Shown piece by piece: positions 1-11,710 of a DNA stretch of 64,000 bases. This DNA is from Ceratorhiza oryzae-sativae (taxonomy: Eukaryota; Basidiomycota; Agaricomycetes; Cantharellales; Ceratobasidiaceae). Location of the stretch: the NCBI GenBank assembly GCA_030998015.1, contig JARWMV010000008.1:124001-188000 (forward strand), written 5' to 3'. The stretch's first letter is position 1, and every line of letters begins with the position of its first letter. The position numbers were made by a program, and so were the translations under genes. The notes beneath the pieces are model-generated. The model made no database searches and had not been told where the DNA came from. It was given only the letters and a program-made list of their open reading frames with translations.

Positions 1-699
1 TATGCATCACGTACGTGTTCAGACGTAGGGCCAATTCAAATGGATAGTTTTGGGAACTGTTGGCCCTCTGTCTTCTGTTTCTCGCCTCCCGGGAATAAGT
101 AAACCAGGACCTCACAATTTGCGGAAGTCTCGGTTCGTGCGCTTCTATGCTTTGCCGTAATGTTATCATCGGCCGGCACCTGTGTGTCAGACTCAACTGG
201 TCTTGGGGTCACTTCTCCTGGGTTCGCGAGGGCAAAACTGTACCATTTTTAGGGGCTCGTTTAACAGTATGAGTAAATACCAGCCGGATAACCCTCATGA
301 GGCAGGTGAGATTTGCCGGAGTACTGACAATTCGAGGAGCCATCTTCATCTTTACTTCTATTTCATCTCGGGTGGAGCCTACACTCCTTTCTTGATACAA
401 TAATCTCACACTAAAATCTTGGGCATTTTCCATATTTGAATGCTTAGTTAGGCTGGAGCATGCTCACCGTCAAACACACCAATTAAAGGCAGCTGACTTG
501 AGATTGAACTCATTGACAGCTGTAGTGCGTGTGAAAAGTAGTCAACGGGAATTTTCGAAGCGATCGGATAAGCCTGAAATTGGATTTATGAAACTGTCAT
601 ACACTATGTTATATATCGCACGACCGGGCAGAGTTTCTGGATCCATCTCTCCTTACGCTCTAGTAGTATCTCATTGCACCGCAAAAATACCTCTCGCCG
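1..699. other. Intergenic, nothing recognised
   Basis: Only short, uncharacteristic reading frames occur on either strand. No RNA gene, repeat or conserved protein fragment was seen. The right part should hold the promoter of the monooxygenase that starts at 700, but no clear TATA box was found. Confidence 0.5.
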
Positions 700-3100
700 A
701 TGAAGCAAAGTACCAGACGCCCGAATGTTGCTATTATTGGATCCGGGTAGGACCAAACATTCCGCGTGGGTTTACTCCCCTAATGTTACATACACAACAG
801 AGTCGGAGGTCTCTTGGCTGCAATTAGTTTACAGACAAAGCTCGGATTCGACAACTACACGGTTCGATATAATAAATTTGAACGTGTCACAGTATCTAAC
901 CCAATTTTCTCGATCTGCAATCTCAGATATACGAGCTAGCAGAAGACTTGGGTGGAACTTGGCACGCAAGTTCTGTCACGTTTATACGATTGGAACACCT
1001 AATAACGTTGATGAACCGTTAGCAAAATACGTATCCAGGATGTGCCTGCGATGTTCCGGCGCACTGGTACTCGTGAGTGGGTGTAGCACGATTATCATGG
1101 AATACTTACATCCGTGCTACTTAGCCTGTCTTTCGACCCGAATCCCGATTGGACCCATCTATTTGCGCCGTACAAAGAGATTCACAGTTACTGGAAGAAG
1201 CTCGCAAAAAAGCACGATCTTGAACGTCATATCCAGTACCAAACTGAGGTTTTATCGGCCGTTTGGGACGAAGGAGAGCAACATTACAGACTACGGCTTC
1301 GAAACACGGTGACCCAAGAAGTAAGAGAAGATACAGCGAACGCGGTGATTTCAGCTACTGGTGCATTCAATCACCCTAAGTGGCCGAATATACCTGGACG
1401 GGAGTCATTCAATGGAACCTCGATTCATGCCAAGATGTGGGACCATAGCGTCGAGTTTAATGGGAAGCGTGTGGCCCTTATTGGGAATGGTTGTGCCGGG
1501 TACGTGGATCTATCCTGAGTAGTGAATTCCATTTTGAATTCTATGAACTAGGTCGCAGATACTACCGGCGTTGTCAGTGAACAAAACGACGCATATAATC
1601 AACTTTTGTCGATCGAAGTCATGGTATTTGCCAAGAGTATGAGCCCTTACATTTCGTACAGTTGAGCATCGTCGAAGTTAAGCTATCCTTCGAATATAGC
1701 CGCAAAGAGCAGTCCCAGATTGGATAAAATGGATGTTTCGAAATATCCCAATCACTTTGAAGATGTTCCGGCTGGTTCTTGCTGGAATGGTGGGTGGAAG
1801 ACAGTTCCCGATAAACGTTCGCCCTAATGTGTGTTAGTATGATGCCAGCTCCAACAACTGGAAAGTTGGGCCATTCACGAACTATCTAAGGCGCTCGGTT
1901 GAAAAGGTATTCTTGGAACAGGAGCTAGCACAAAAATTACTAGGACTGATAAGTTCTTGTTTTAGTTATCCATTGACTACATCAAATCAACCGCTCCTGA
2001 GAAATACCGTGAGAGCTTGATTCCGGATTATCGTGAGTTCTGCATCTCCGGGTTGCAACGCATCTTACAACATTTGGCATTGTGTATAGCCATGGGGTGC
2101 AAGCGCATAGTCTATGACCCTGGTTATGTTGACGCTTTGAATCGAGAGAATGTCGAAGTCGAGTGGGATCTCATCGCAGAGATCGTGCCAGACGGGGTCA
2201 TAACTACGTCTGGTGTGTTGAATTACACAGCTTAAGCATCCTACCGCTAATCCATTCCGTAGGCAAGAAGTACAATGTTGATATAATATGTTATGCAACT
2301 GGGTTCGATGTCGAGGGTTCATACAAACTCAACGTGCAAGGTATCAAGGGGCAAACAATGCAAGAATACTTTGAGAGTGAAGGCGGCCCGAGCGGATATA
2401 TGGGGACTACAGCACCAGGATTCCCCAACTGGGTCACGCTTTTTGGACCAAATCTAGCTTCCGGTATTATTAAAAACGAGATGTTAAGAATTTTTGATAA
2501 TATGGATTGTACAGGTCATGCATCTGTCATTTGCGTCGAGGAGATCCAGGTATGTGCTCAATCTCCAAAAGCAGCCTAGTTGAGGTCTAAGGACAATTCA
2601 AGATGAATTATGCTATGAAGTTCCTGAAGCCAATCATCCAAGGGAAAGTAAAGAGTTTTGTCCCCCGACTGGATGCTACACGCTCCTGGAATGATTGGGT
2701 TCAATCTTGCCTAAAGGAATACATCTGGACGAGCTGTACCTCCTGGTACCGATCCAGTGAGTGCTATATCAATCTTACTATAATAAATTTCTTGACAAAG
2801 CCTATATTAGCCGGAAAGGGAAAGGTTATTGCCGTATGGCCGGGCTCAGTAACTCACATGTGGTGGTCTTTCCGTAATCCTATTTGGCGCGACTACGATA
2901 CTGTTGGTGGGGAGAAGTGGTTGCGAAACCAAAGGTACCTTGATATCACGAAGACTATCGGCATACAACTCGGAGTTGCAGGAGTTGGCTTGGGAGTCTA
3001 CATGACGTCCAAGGCAGGCAGAGGCACCGAGATTCGGTCGATCTTCCACTCGGTGGTGTCTGCGGGATGCTCGGAAGCTAGAAAATTGTTAAGGAGTTGA
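700..3100 (+). CDS. Baeyer-Villiger-type flavin monooxygenase, 14 exons
   Basis: A predicted FAD/NADPH-dependent monooxygenase that would insert one oxygen atom into a ketone or aldehyde; the substrate cannot be told. Exons read as 700-746, 801-861, 927-965, 1023-1072, 1125-1499, 1552-1636, 1700-1789, 1838-1906, 1966-2032, 2090-2212, 2263-2463, 2515-2549, 2603-2756 and 2811-3100. They sum to 1686 bases, 561 residues plus stop, with all phases matching. The N-terminus has the FAD-binding GSGVGG loop, followed by GGTW and YPGCACDVPAHWYS. The BVMO fingerprint FxGxxxHxxxW[PD] is present as FNGTSIHAKMWD (exon 5), just before a second nucleotide-binding loop, GNGCAG. The motif YATGF follows in exon 11. 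A hydrophobic segment near the C-terminus (GVAGVGLGVYM) may be a membrane anchor. One intron (966-1022) has a GC donor. The gene at 36746-39192 is a paralog with the same exon pattern. The family call is strong; single exon edges are less certain. Confidence 0.88.
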
Positions 3101-3365
3101 TTGGTTGGGATCTCTGATCTCAAATTTACATGTATCATACACTTGACAATGAATGTTTTTATATTATGGGACGTATGAGCCCCGTGCAAGACAAGTACTA
3201 TGAATGGAATAATTCGATGATGTAATCGTGATCATCACACGTGCCTCGCGCTTGCGCCACTCTTGACCACCACAACAATCATGCTAAACACCAATACGGC
3301 GACTACAGGATGGGCTGATCCAGCGTTGTGGGTGTTTTAGCTTGGCTCTTTCACTCAACATACTC

Positions 3366-3865
3366 ATGGCACCTAGACTTCCGGTTTACGGCCTCCTCGC
3401 TGTTACTGTATTTCTGGTCGGCCGTTATGTTGACCAAACGTACATTCGGCCCCCATCCAAAACTGGCTTTGGTAAGGGTGCACCCGGGTTTATGACCAAC
3501 GTCAAAAAAGTGGCTATCACCCCTGAGTTGGCGGAGCGAATTCGCAGAGGCGAAGAGGTACGTTTACCGAGCATCGAGACATCGCGGATGGAACTCAACG
3601 CATGTTCTAGGTCACGCCGGAGGAGATCGCTGCTGCGCAGGCAGAGGCTGCCAAGAATCCTACTGTCACACTCCGTCGCAGAGATATTGTTGAGCGTGAT
3701 GATCGGCGTGCAACAACCGACGACAGTGACCGTGAACCAGATCCCCGAGGCGGGAAGAAGAGAAGAGGCGTAGAATCATCCGAAAATGAGTGGATACCGC
3801 AGGGGCATACACGCCCTACTGCTCGTCCTTCGCGTGGAAGCTTGCGTGGAAGGAGAAAAAAGTAG
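3366..3865 (+). CDS. Small single-pass membrane protein, unknown function
   Basis: Two exons, 3366-3557 and 3611-3865, total 447 bases and 148 residues. The junction is clean (GAAGAG|gtacgt ... tctag|GTCACG) and joins RRGEE to VTPEEIAAAQAEAAKNP. The N-terminus has one hydrophobic helix, about residues 4-21 (LPVYGLLAVTVFLVGRYV), then a conserved-looking stretch ending in ELAERIRRGEE. The C-terminal half is basic and rich in Arg, Asp and Ser, ending in GRRKK. I do not recognise the family. A membrane or mitochondrial-membrane protein with a charged soluble tail is a reasonable reading, but no function can be assigned. Confidence 0.62.
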
Positions 3866-3980
3866 ATTTATGTGTCTCAAAACATTACTGCCAAAATGAT
3901 TCCAAACCCGAAGTGATAGCAACGTGTTCTCAGAGCTCGAAAGATATGAAATAAAAATACAAAGCATGGTATGGTCTCAA

Positions 3981-5412
3981 TCAATCCTCGTCGGTTGCTC
4001 GATATTGTGGTGGAGCACCCCTGACCCTCTCCAGCCTGCGAGCGACCAAGGCTGCCAGTCTTTCCAGCTCAGGTGCTGACAACTCTTCCGCTCGCTGTTC
4101 GATGTCATGGTCTCTCACGGGAGGATGCGGCTGCGGCCGCGATGCCCCACTACCGTGCGCTGTGTCGGTGCCTTCAACTATAGACGAATCACGCAGAGGG
4201 TTCGATTGAGAAGAAGTCGCTTGCGACTCTAGCTTCTCGGACATTGAGTGGCTGGTGATGATCCGTCATGTAGTTGAAGTCGAGTTCTCGGTGCAGGTGC
4301 GGGGGCTGTTACAGAAGCGATATGGCCGTAGTTGGTCCTGCCGGGCCGAGTTGAGTACCCTGTGTTCCAGAATCAACACGTTGCTCCGACTCCCCAGCCA
4401 GTAAATCGAGAGTAGGATTGGATGATAGCGGAATGTGCGGATCTAGACTCGACAAGAGTTTTTTTCTTCGCCTTCGGACGTAGCATATCGAAAGAGCTAC
4501 TCCAATCAGGACTCCAAAGAAGCAGCCCAAGACTGGGCCGAGTATACGCGGCAAGCTCCACGGATAATGTTAACCTACCCATTCGCCAAGGGCATCACGA
4601 CCACTCACTGAATCCCGTTTCCTTCCGATAGAGTGGGCAATGAAGTTGCTACCCTCGTGGAGGCAATGGATTTACTGCTGAAGGCCTGAGCAGTTGTCAC
4701 CGCTGGTGTGGCCGTTGCGGAAACCGAGATTGCGCTGACAACGCTCTAATTCAAGCTGAGTACAAGGGCTGAAACATCGCAGAGTTCAATAAATTTGAAC
4801 TTACCTGCTGGAATTTCGCTATTATTGTGCTCAAATAAGATTGCGACTATTGGATTCGGTTCGGTTGTGAGAATGATTGGTGTTTCGTTGGCAGGACAGC
4901 GACTCTACCTGTGCGAGGCCAGCGCCATCGGAAACTTTTAAACAAGAAGAGTCTGAAGAAGGCAAAACGACAAAAGAAGTGTCTATGAATGATAGGTATC
5001 ATACGTTGTACGTTGCAAGAAAAAGTTACATAAAATACTCACACGAGGTGGATATCCAACCTGTGCTGTCCTTCAACACTAATGTCAAGGTTGAGCCTGT
5101 TTGATCAGCAAAATTTGGCAAAGACTGACGCGCTAAGGAGAGTAGCCTACCTGCGCGAGCCTTGCAAGGTACGAGGTACGTTTGCCCCGTCAGATTGTAC
5201 CAGGCTGCAAAACCAGGTTTGGGGTTGTTGCCCACCGGGGTATCTGAGCTCTCGAACCAGACTGTATAAGGAGGAGATCCATCCCTCCACGATAGTCGCA
5301 TCGGCATGCATTGATAAGTAAAGGTTGGGACATCGATGTTGGGTATCGTCCATGCTAGAATTGCGCCAGCAAATCCGAGCAAACTGATAACCAGCGTGAG
5401 GAAAGGCTTCAT
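3981..5412 (-). CDS. Secreted/membrane glycoprotein with signal peptide, one TM helix and cytoplasmic tail
   Basis: Exons on the minus strand start at 5412 with a clear signal peptide (FLTLVISLLGFAGAILAWTI), followed by a compact extracellular domain containing LSWRDGSPPYTVWF and TGQTYLVPCKARA. An intron (gtaggc...aaacag) leads to GSTLTLVLKDSTGWISTS. Further short exons (likely one with SSCLKVSDGAGLAQ) lead to a Ser/Thr-rich stretch (4740-4590), then a transmembrane helix with a basic stop-transfer run (GCFFGVLIGVALSICYVRRRRKK, about 4550-4480) and a polar cytoplasmic tail ending at 3981. This layout, with an ectodomain of KDSTG type, is common among basidiomycete surface proteins of unknown function. 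The ends and the main domains are well supported; internal exons between 4600 and 5040 are not resolved with confidence. Confidence 0.6.
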
Positions 5413-5644
5413 CTTTCGAAGCAGGGGTAACTATAGGTACTGATAGTAATGCTTCTTTTGAGGATCCAGACTAGAGAAAATGTGCTACAGACATAATGTC
5501 AAGTCTGGTTGATGTGGTTCAATGAAAACTGGTCAGGCATCCCTAACCGAAGCGAGCCCCGATTAGCACCGCCACTGACGTGTTGGGTGGAGATGTTGAT
5601 CGCCGATTCCTATTCAAACTTTCTATCTATGGATACACCGCCTT

Positions 5645-7563
5645 TCATTCCACAACACTTCCAACGCCACCTGCTCCCACTCCTGCTTCACGCCCAATTC
5701 GATCCCAGACTCGCCAAGGTGCGTCTCCGCGAACGAAGCGAGCGTGCATCAGATTGAACGTGAAGCGTTCCGCATGGAAGACCAAATACAGCAAGCAGAC
5801 GTGGAATGCTAGTGCAAATGATGAAGAGTCGAGTGGGTGGGGCGGGTAAGGTGGTGTAGGCAGTGACATGGAAACGGGAACTGGATCTGGGATATATACC
5901 AACTGAGAACGAACCGACTCGACGAGTTTCGACTGCCATCCTAAAGTAGGTTCCGAAGGGCTCGCTGTTTTCCATAGTTCAATGAATAACTGCTCGTCCG
6001 ACACAGCGAACCATTTCTCGGCTCGTGATGCTAGTTCCAGTGCGTGCTCAGGGGTGGGTGCCAGAAGTATCCCTGTCCACGTCCGTGGTGAGCGATAACA
6101 AAAAAAGAGCTCCCGACGCTTTCCTTCGTGTATCCCAGTTTGAGCCGATCCTAGTAAGATTGTCGGCACGCTAGGATTGACCGAGGCCACCCTAATACAG
6201 AGGCCCTGCTTTGCGGCTGCGTCTCCAAACCGCTTCTGGAACCTTTCTCGAGCCCATCGTTCGGTTGGAGACTCAGCTTGCCACCCGATCCCCCCACCAA
6301 TCATGGATACCTCTTCAGCCTCGGTAGGTTGTACGCCATTCCATACGCCTCCCAAAGCCTTTTCTACCCAGTCACGGCCGATCCCTGCAACAGGCTCCGG
6401 ACGAGCAAAGACGGCGAGGCCACGCTGATAGTGTAACCTTGCAGCGTGGTACACGATTCGAATCGCCGTCAGAATGAGTGCGGCCCCGAGAGGAAGGGAA
6501 GACCATGAAGCAGGAGATGGAATGGGTGGTGGGTCCTGAGACGCAACTGTTGATGATGCAAAAGGTGGAAGAATCAGCGCAGCAAGAAGGCTCCGTGCGG
6601 TAAGGGGTTCGGAAATCACTGGACGAAGGAGAGCTGTGAGCTTTAATTGAGGCGAAGGAGGGGCGGTCAAGAGATGTAGGTTGACTATAGGGCGAGGTGG
6701 AGTTGTCATCGTAGTTGCCGAGTTGGCTGAAGGTGGAGAATGGGATGGCATAACCATCGAACAAACGTAGTGCCCCGAGCGATCATTGAACGGCGAAACG
6801 TGAAACTGTCGAGGGAAGGTCCATTGGTGATCGTAACTGCCCAATAGAGTTGGTTACAAGCTCTCCAGTTACGTGAGAGTATTTGTGCATACCCCTTTAG
6901 TCTTTTATCCTCTGCGTCTTCACATTTGCCAACCTGTAGTACATACGCGTGTCGCTCTCCAAACGTGTTATGGACCTGATTGATGACGCTAAGATCGATT
7001 TCAAACTCGTTGCGCATTGCGTCATCGCTCACCTCCAGGATCGCGCCCCAGACGTGACTTTGCCCTTCCTCGTAGCAGAAATATACAGTGAGGGGATTGA
7101 TTCCCTCGAACCCCAAAAAGCTGGGCATGGTCATCATCCAAACCTCGCCTAATTTCATGCCACATGGCTCCAATAGCTCAACTAGCTTTTGTCGGATCGA
7201 CAATGGTAAGTTGTTGGACGGGTTAGAGTGGCCCTTGAGGTACGCTTGGGGTCGAAGGCCACAAATTCTTCGTAAACCAGGGTATCCGAAGACGATGCCA
7301 CGCCAGCCTCGGTTGAGAGCCCCAGTTTCAAGAGATGAAACGGACAGGAGAAGCGACAGAGTTGGATAAGTAAACGCATGCTTAGACTCTGAGGGGAGCA
7401 AGCGGGCGTGAGTCGCTTGATTGGTTAAGATGTATCCAGCAGCAGAGGGAACCGCTTGAGGAGAGAGGTTAGTTCGGCGATGCTGCAGAAGATACAGATA
7501 TGCTGAAGAGCCCAAACACAAGGCGCCTACGCCGAGATCGGAAAGAAGTGCCATTTTGTTCAC
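5645..7563 (-). CDS. DUF1365-family protein, 620 residues
   Basis: Two exons, 7563-6893 and 6836-5645, sum to 1863 bases (620 residues plus stop). The splice GG|gtatgc...gggcag|T rebuilds KGYDHQWTFPRQFHVSPFNDRSGHY, the conserved core of DUF1365. The first exon has an N-terminal hydrophobic stretch (LSDLGVGALCLGSSAYLYLL), then the family pattern HAFTYPT and NPLTVYFCY. The second exon continues the domain (LTARSLLAALIL), carries a hydrophobic helix (LPLGAALILTAIRIVYHAARLHYQRGL) and a long fungal C-terminal extension. In bacteria DUF1365 genes sit beside cyclopropane fatty acid synthase-like genes, which suggests lipid modification. No catalytic role is proven, and no such neighbour is present here. 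Confidence 0.85.
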
Positions 7564-8658
7564 AGATGAACGCTATGGGATTGGTTTTTTGGGCAGTTCA
7601 GATGCTCATCGCTTGTCCGGTAATCGGTTACGATGGTGGTCACGATGAGGATATTGACATTGACACAGCCACAGACACCGTATAGCAGGCTTCCTCGGCG
7701 CCTACTAACGAGCAGAATGACCCAGATCCCATCACATCTGTAACACAAAACATCGTCTCCCAAGTTCCGTCTAATGCTGCAGCTTTGGATGTCCACATCT
7801 TGTAAACCTGGATTTCCTGAAAGCCGAGTTTTGAGAGTTCAGAACGTTGTTTTGATAAACTGAGGCAGCAAATTGTCCAAGGGAGTGACCTACACCGAAC
7901 TTTTGAGTTTTGCATCATCACCCAACCTCTCTGGACAATCTTGCGGCTCACTTTATCCCAACTATATATCATTCCTCAACACACAACGAATTGTGCAGGG
8001 TGCTAAAATTGGCACGCATACAGTGTGTTGCATCTGTTGGAGCACCCACTAATAATATTATGACACTATTATCACCCCCGAATGTAATCTATACACCATT
8101 TACGACTATTACGACATTCTAGAGAAAGCAGAGTCTATGAAATCAACAACGAGACGAAAATCTCGCACTTTGTGGAGTGTGTGGTGATGTGGAAACGTCG
8201 GGTTTGCGCTCTAGCACTCTCATGGCAGGGCACGGATCAACACAAATTTGTGCAAATCCGTTGGATTATTTACCCATTCATGATGACCAGTTGGGCAGGT
8301 AGGTTCACGCATCTTGAATTGTGCCGAAACACGTGCTGTTGAGTAGGTCATAACCCGCCACCACCAAGACCTTGGCGTCTTCAATCTATCAATTTCAGAT
8401 ATTCAGTGTGTCTATTGGATAGTTTGGCCTATATGACCTATGTATACAACGTTAATCACCCAACAGGCTAAGCTCAAAGCTTGTATTACGTACCTGGGAC
8501 GCCCCAGAACCCAGATCAACCTGGCCGGATCCACTGTCGCCCTCTCCGCACGATAGTTGCTCAAATGCTTTCTTCCCACACCTTGAAGCATGAAGAAGTG
8601 GACAATGAGGGTGGCTACTTGTGGGGATTTGGTTTCTCGACCCAAACGCTAATCCCCA
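7564..8658. other. Intergenic, nothing recognised
   Basis: Short frames only, on both strands, with frequent stops. The start of the DUF1365 gene lies at the left edge and a MITE target site at the right edge. No convincing coding or RNA feature was seen. Confidence 0.45.
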
Positions 8659-8666
8659 TACTTGGC

Positions 8667-8877
8667 TAGGGTACGGTTAGAAAAAGGTCCACGCTCTGAT
8701 GTATTGACCGCTATGGCACATAGCGTTTGCAAGGCTAGACCATGTGTACAAGAAATATCTATTCTGACATTGTACAAAGTATGAAGCCTCCAACGTGCCA
8801 TATAGAGAAGATACACGACGTAGAAATGTCAGGGAATTGCCATATATGGAGTCTGTCCCTTTTCTAACCGTACCCTA
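8667..8877. mobile_element. hAT-type MITE, 211 bp
   Basis: A non-coding element with terminal inverted repeats starting TAGGGTACGGTTAGAAAA at 8667 and ending with the exact reverse complement at 8877; the 18 outermost bases are identical and the repeat can be extended to 21 with one mismatch. It is flanked by a perfect 8-bp target-site duplication, TACTTGGC, at 8659-8666 and 8878-8885. An 8-bp duplication plus TIRs beginning TAGGG is the signature of hAT transposons, so this is most likely a non-autonomous hAT derivative moved by a transposase encoded elsewhere. The perfect TIRs and duplication suggest a recent insertion. No reading frame of note lies inside. Confidence 0.85.
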
Positions 8878-8885
8878 TACTTGGC

Positions 8886-10540
8886 GGCTTTAGCATGGAT
8901 GACTTACACTATTTTCCGGGAGAACAGAGAACAAATGTTCTGGGCGCATTCTGCCGCCTCTACGTCACCAGGCTGGGGACATACTCTGAACAACCTCTGG
9001 CTCGTAACATCTACATACCGTAAGTTCATGGCTAGGACTGCGGCTATACACACACCAATCTCAGTTTGAAACTATGCCGTAAGGGCACGACAGCACCATC
9101 AGCTTAATAATATCTGACCCCGCTCTTTGTTTGTCCTTGAGCTCTTCTACACATTGATACGATCTACTAGATCACACGGTTTACCAGGTTAAGCGCATGC
9201 TTTACTCACCTAACCAGACTGCCCTTGGAGGAGTGGACGAAGAAGACACCGAAATTTTATCTAGTGAATATGGTCGATATATTGGATCCCAAGACAAACG
9301 AGATGCCAAACTGGCGATGCTCTGTACCCTCTGAACTGATAGAGTATCCCGAGGGTTGAAAATTTCAGAGATAAAGTGTCAAAATTTTACTTCTCACCCG
9401 GACGCATTATGGGGTAGCATGCTGGCAGACGACAATATGTTCCATACCAGTACTAAACGATACATCGAAACGCAAGGATCATTGTTCGCTCAAGTCCAAA
9501 TAATGCTTTAAAGCGCTGAGTATGTACCGGTACGTACTAGAATGGCTTATGTATTGCACTAATGGGGTTTGATAAACTACAGTGCGCTGATGGCTGCTGG
9601 CACTCCGACTGAGGAGGTCACGTATTTCAAAGTCTTGTTTCAAGGTGATTTTATCAACGCAACGGCCCGCATACTTCTTGGAAACATCCGTCCCTTGGAC
9701 TCGGTCGAATCAGTGGGTGAGATACTTGGTACGGATCTTTGTTACAGCTAGAGAAACCTAATTTTAGCCACATTTCTTGAATAGATGGAGTGGTTTAGAT
9801 ATTGAGCGCTGGTTTAGAAGATCCGTTGCCGCGCCTGACCGTGTACGCGATGGCCATGGCCTCGTTTTCAGATAAAATGGTTGGACATGACACATCCGTT
9901 ATCCGAGATTGGCGGAAAGTATTGCGTCATATTCACGACAGCCAGGATCGGTTCACGCAAGTGACCAGCCAGGATATTATCTTCGTTACGTTCTGGCTAT
10001 CAAAGAGGTGTGAATGACCATTGGTTCGATGATGCCCCATGACGTAACGAATGTGTGCGGAAACTCAGACTGTGGTGAGGTCAAGTCGAGATTGAAGTGC
10101 CAGCGGTATAGCTAGCAAACATACTGCAGCCACAACTGCCAAAGGTGGCAAGCATTCGGCCCAACGACTACCTCATCGATTATTCCTTGACCTTTATCCA
10201 AAAGCCATTGGAACTATCACTCGATGGATCCTTCCCATAGCATGAACTGCCGTAGTTTATTATATTGGGTGGATGATGTCCTAGCACGGGCATGGTCGCT
10301 TCTATGGGATGGGTTTCATTGCTTATACGAGCAGGCGGGCAGACACGTACACGCCATCTATATAACTTTGATATTCTTGGCGATATTTGTTTTCCTTGTA
10401 CTAGTACTGTTATGGAATTTTTTATGGACCTCCCTACTGCTTCGCAGCATATCCGTGAAGTGAATCGGAACAAAATCGATGGAGTAGCAGAGGCACGAAC
10501 TAGCGTGGGCAAGGCCCTGATAGCATGAATTCTCCAGATC
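8886..10540 (+). pseudogene. Weak, unrecognised coding-like stretches, possibly a decayed gene
   Basis: Several short plus-strand frames look protein-like but cannot be joined into one convincing gene. They include VKRMLYSPNQTALGGVDEED (about 9187-9330), HPDALWGSMLADDNMFHTST (about 9396-9510), MAAGTPTEEVTYFKVLFQGD (from about 9590) and DWRKVLRHIHDSQDRFTQVT (about 9910-9970), the last followed by a possible donor site near 10010. A hydrophobic frame lies at 10360-10430 (ITLIFLAIFVFLVLVLLW). I do not recognise the family, and stops separate the pieces. It may be a real gene whose introns I misread, a decayed gene, or chance. The call is deliberately weak. Confidence 0.22.
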
Positions 10541-11689
10541 AAACCTGCTAGCCCGCATAAGATACAAAAACCTTAATCTTAATTGATCCTTGCTCCTCCG
10601 GGGTTCCATCAGTCTCCAGCGAATTCGACCCTAAACTTGAGCCACAATCAATTATGCCAATGCAATATCCGCAGGGTTTGAATAAACGAGAGGCGCATAT
10701 ACTTGCTGACTTGGCCGAGTGTGATTTGATTGTGGTTTAATCTGTCGGGACGAGAAGCGTGAGATTCATCAAAACGCCCAAGCTAACGTTCCTTATGTCC
10801 CTTGTCTGTGATGCCCTACTCGCAACAAACACAGACCCAGGTTTTAGTGGCGATGATCGCCGATGACCAAGCATGCACGAGGCTACGGTGCGCTGAGAGG
10901 GTAATCAAACAGTGTTGCGCCTTCACATTTCGGCAGATATACACACGACAGCTACCAGCAAATGGGGGTGCTCGCGTGTTCAGATTGCCTCGTTCAAGAT
11001 CGACCGATAGGTACGGGTGAGGCTGAAATCGAGCACGACTAACGGATAGGATAAACTATTGTTGAGAAAACTTGAGGCGGGCGGGCTCAAAGTCCCGGCC
11101 CTTTGGACTGCCTCCTGATATAATGGCAGTACAATGTGCCGTGTGTTGATATATGACATAAAAGCAAAGCGTTTGACGTTGGAGAACACCATTGTGACAG
11201 TGCATGGGACTAGACCCGAGTGAGGATTCTCAAGCGGAGGAACTAACTGGATCTACGCAGAGTGTCCGGGAATAGTCCGAGCACATGTTTTACTGAACTG
11301 CTGTAATATTTAGGGGGTGCGATGAACATTCGGGGGGGCCACGGAGCCGCAGGTCCGGGGGTACTAAATTGAGGACTCGAATGAACTGATATCCGATGAT
11401 GTGTTCGTGGCGTAGGGTGGTCGTGCATACGAGCCATTTCGGGAGCATTGCCGAGGCAGATTGAACTCTAGCAAATTGGCGGATTGAGATGGCGGGGGCC
11501 CACGCAATCCCAACTGTATGAGCCATCGGCGCTTGGTGGGCGATAAAGTGAATAGAGTTATAGAGTTGACACGTGACGTGTCCGAGGGCCGGGGAGTTCT
11601 GTTTCAGGACCCCGGGAGTGAAACGCAGGCAAGGCGAGGCTTTGCACCGTCGACGATAGAGGATCCACATTGCGCAGCGTGCAGCATAC
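10541..11689. other. Intergenic, nothing recognised
   Basis: No coding or RNA feature could be supported. The right-hand part is presumably the promoter and leader of the SH3 gene. Confidence 0.4.
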
Positions 11690-11710
11690 ATGCAGAGCCC
11701 TCTGCCCACG

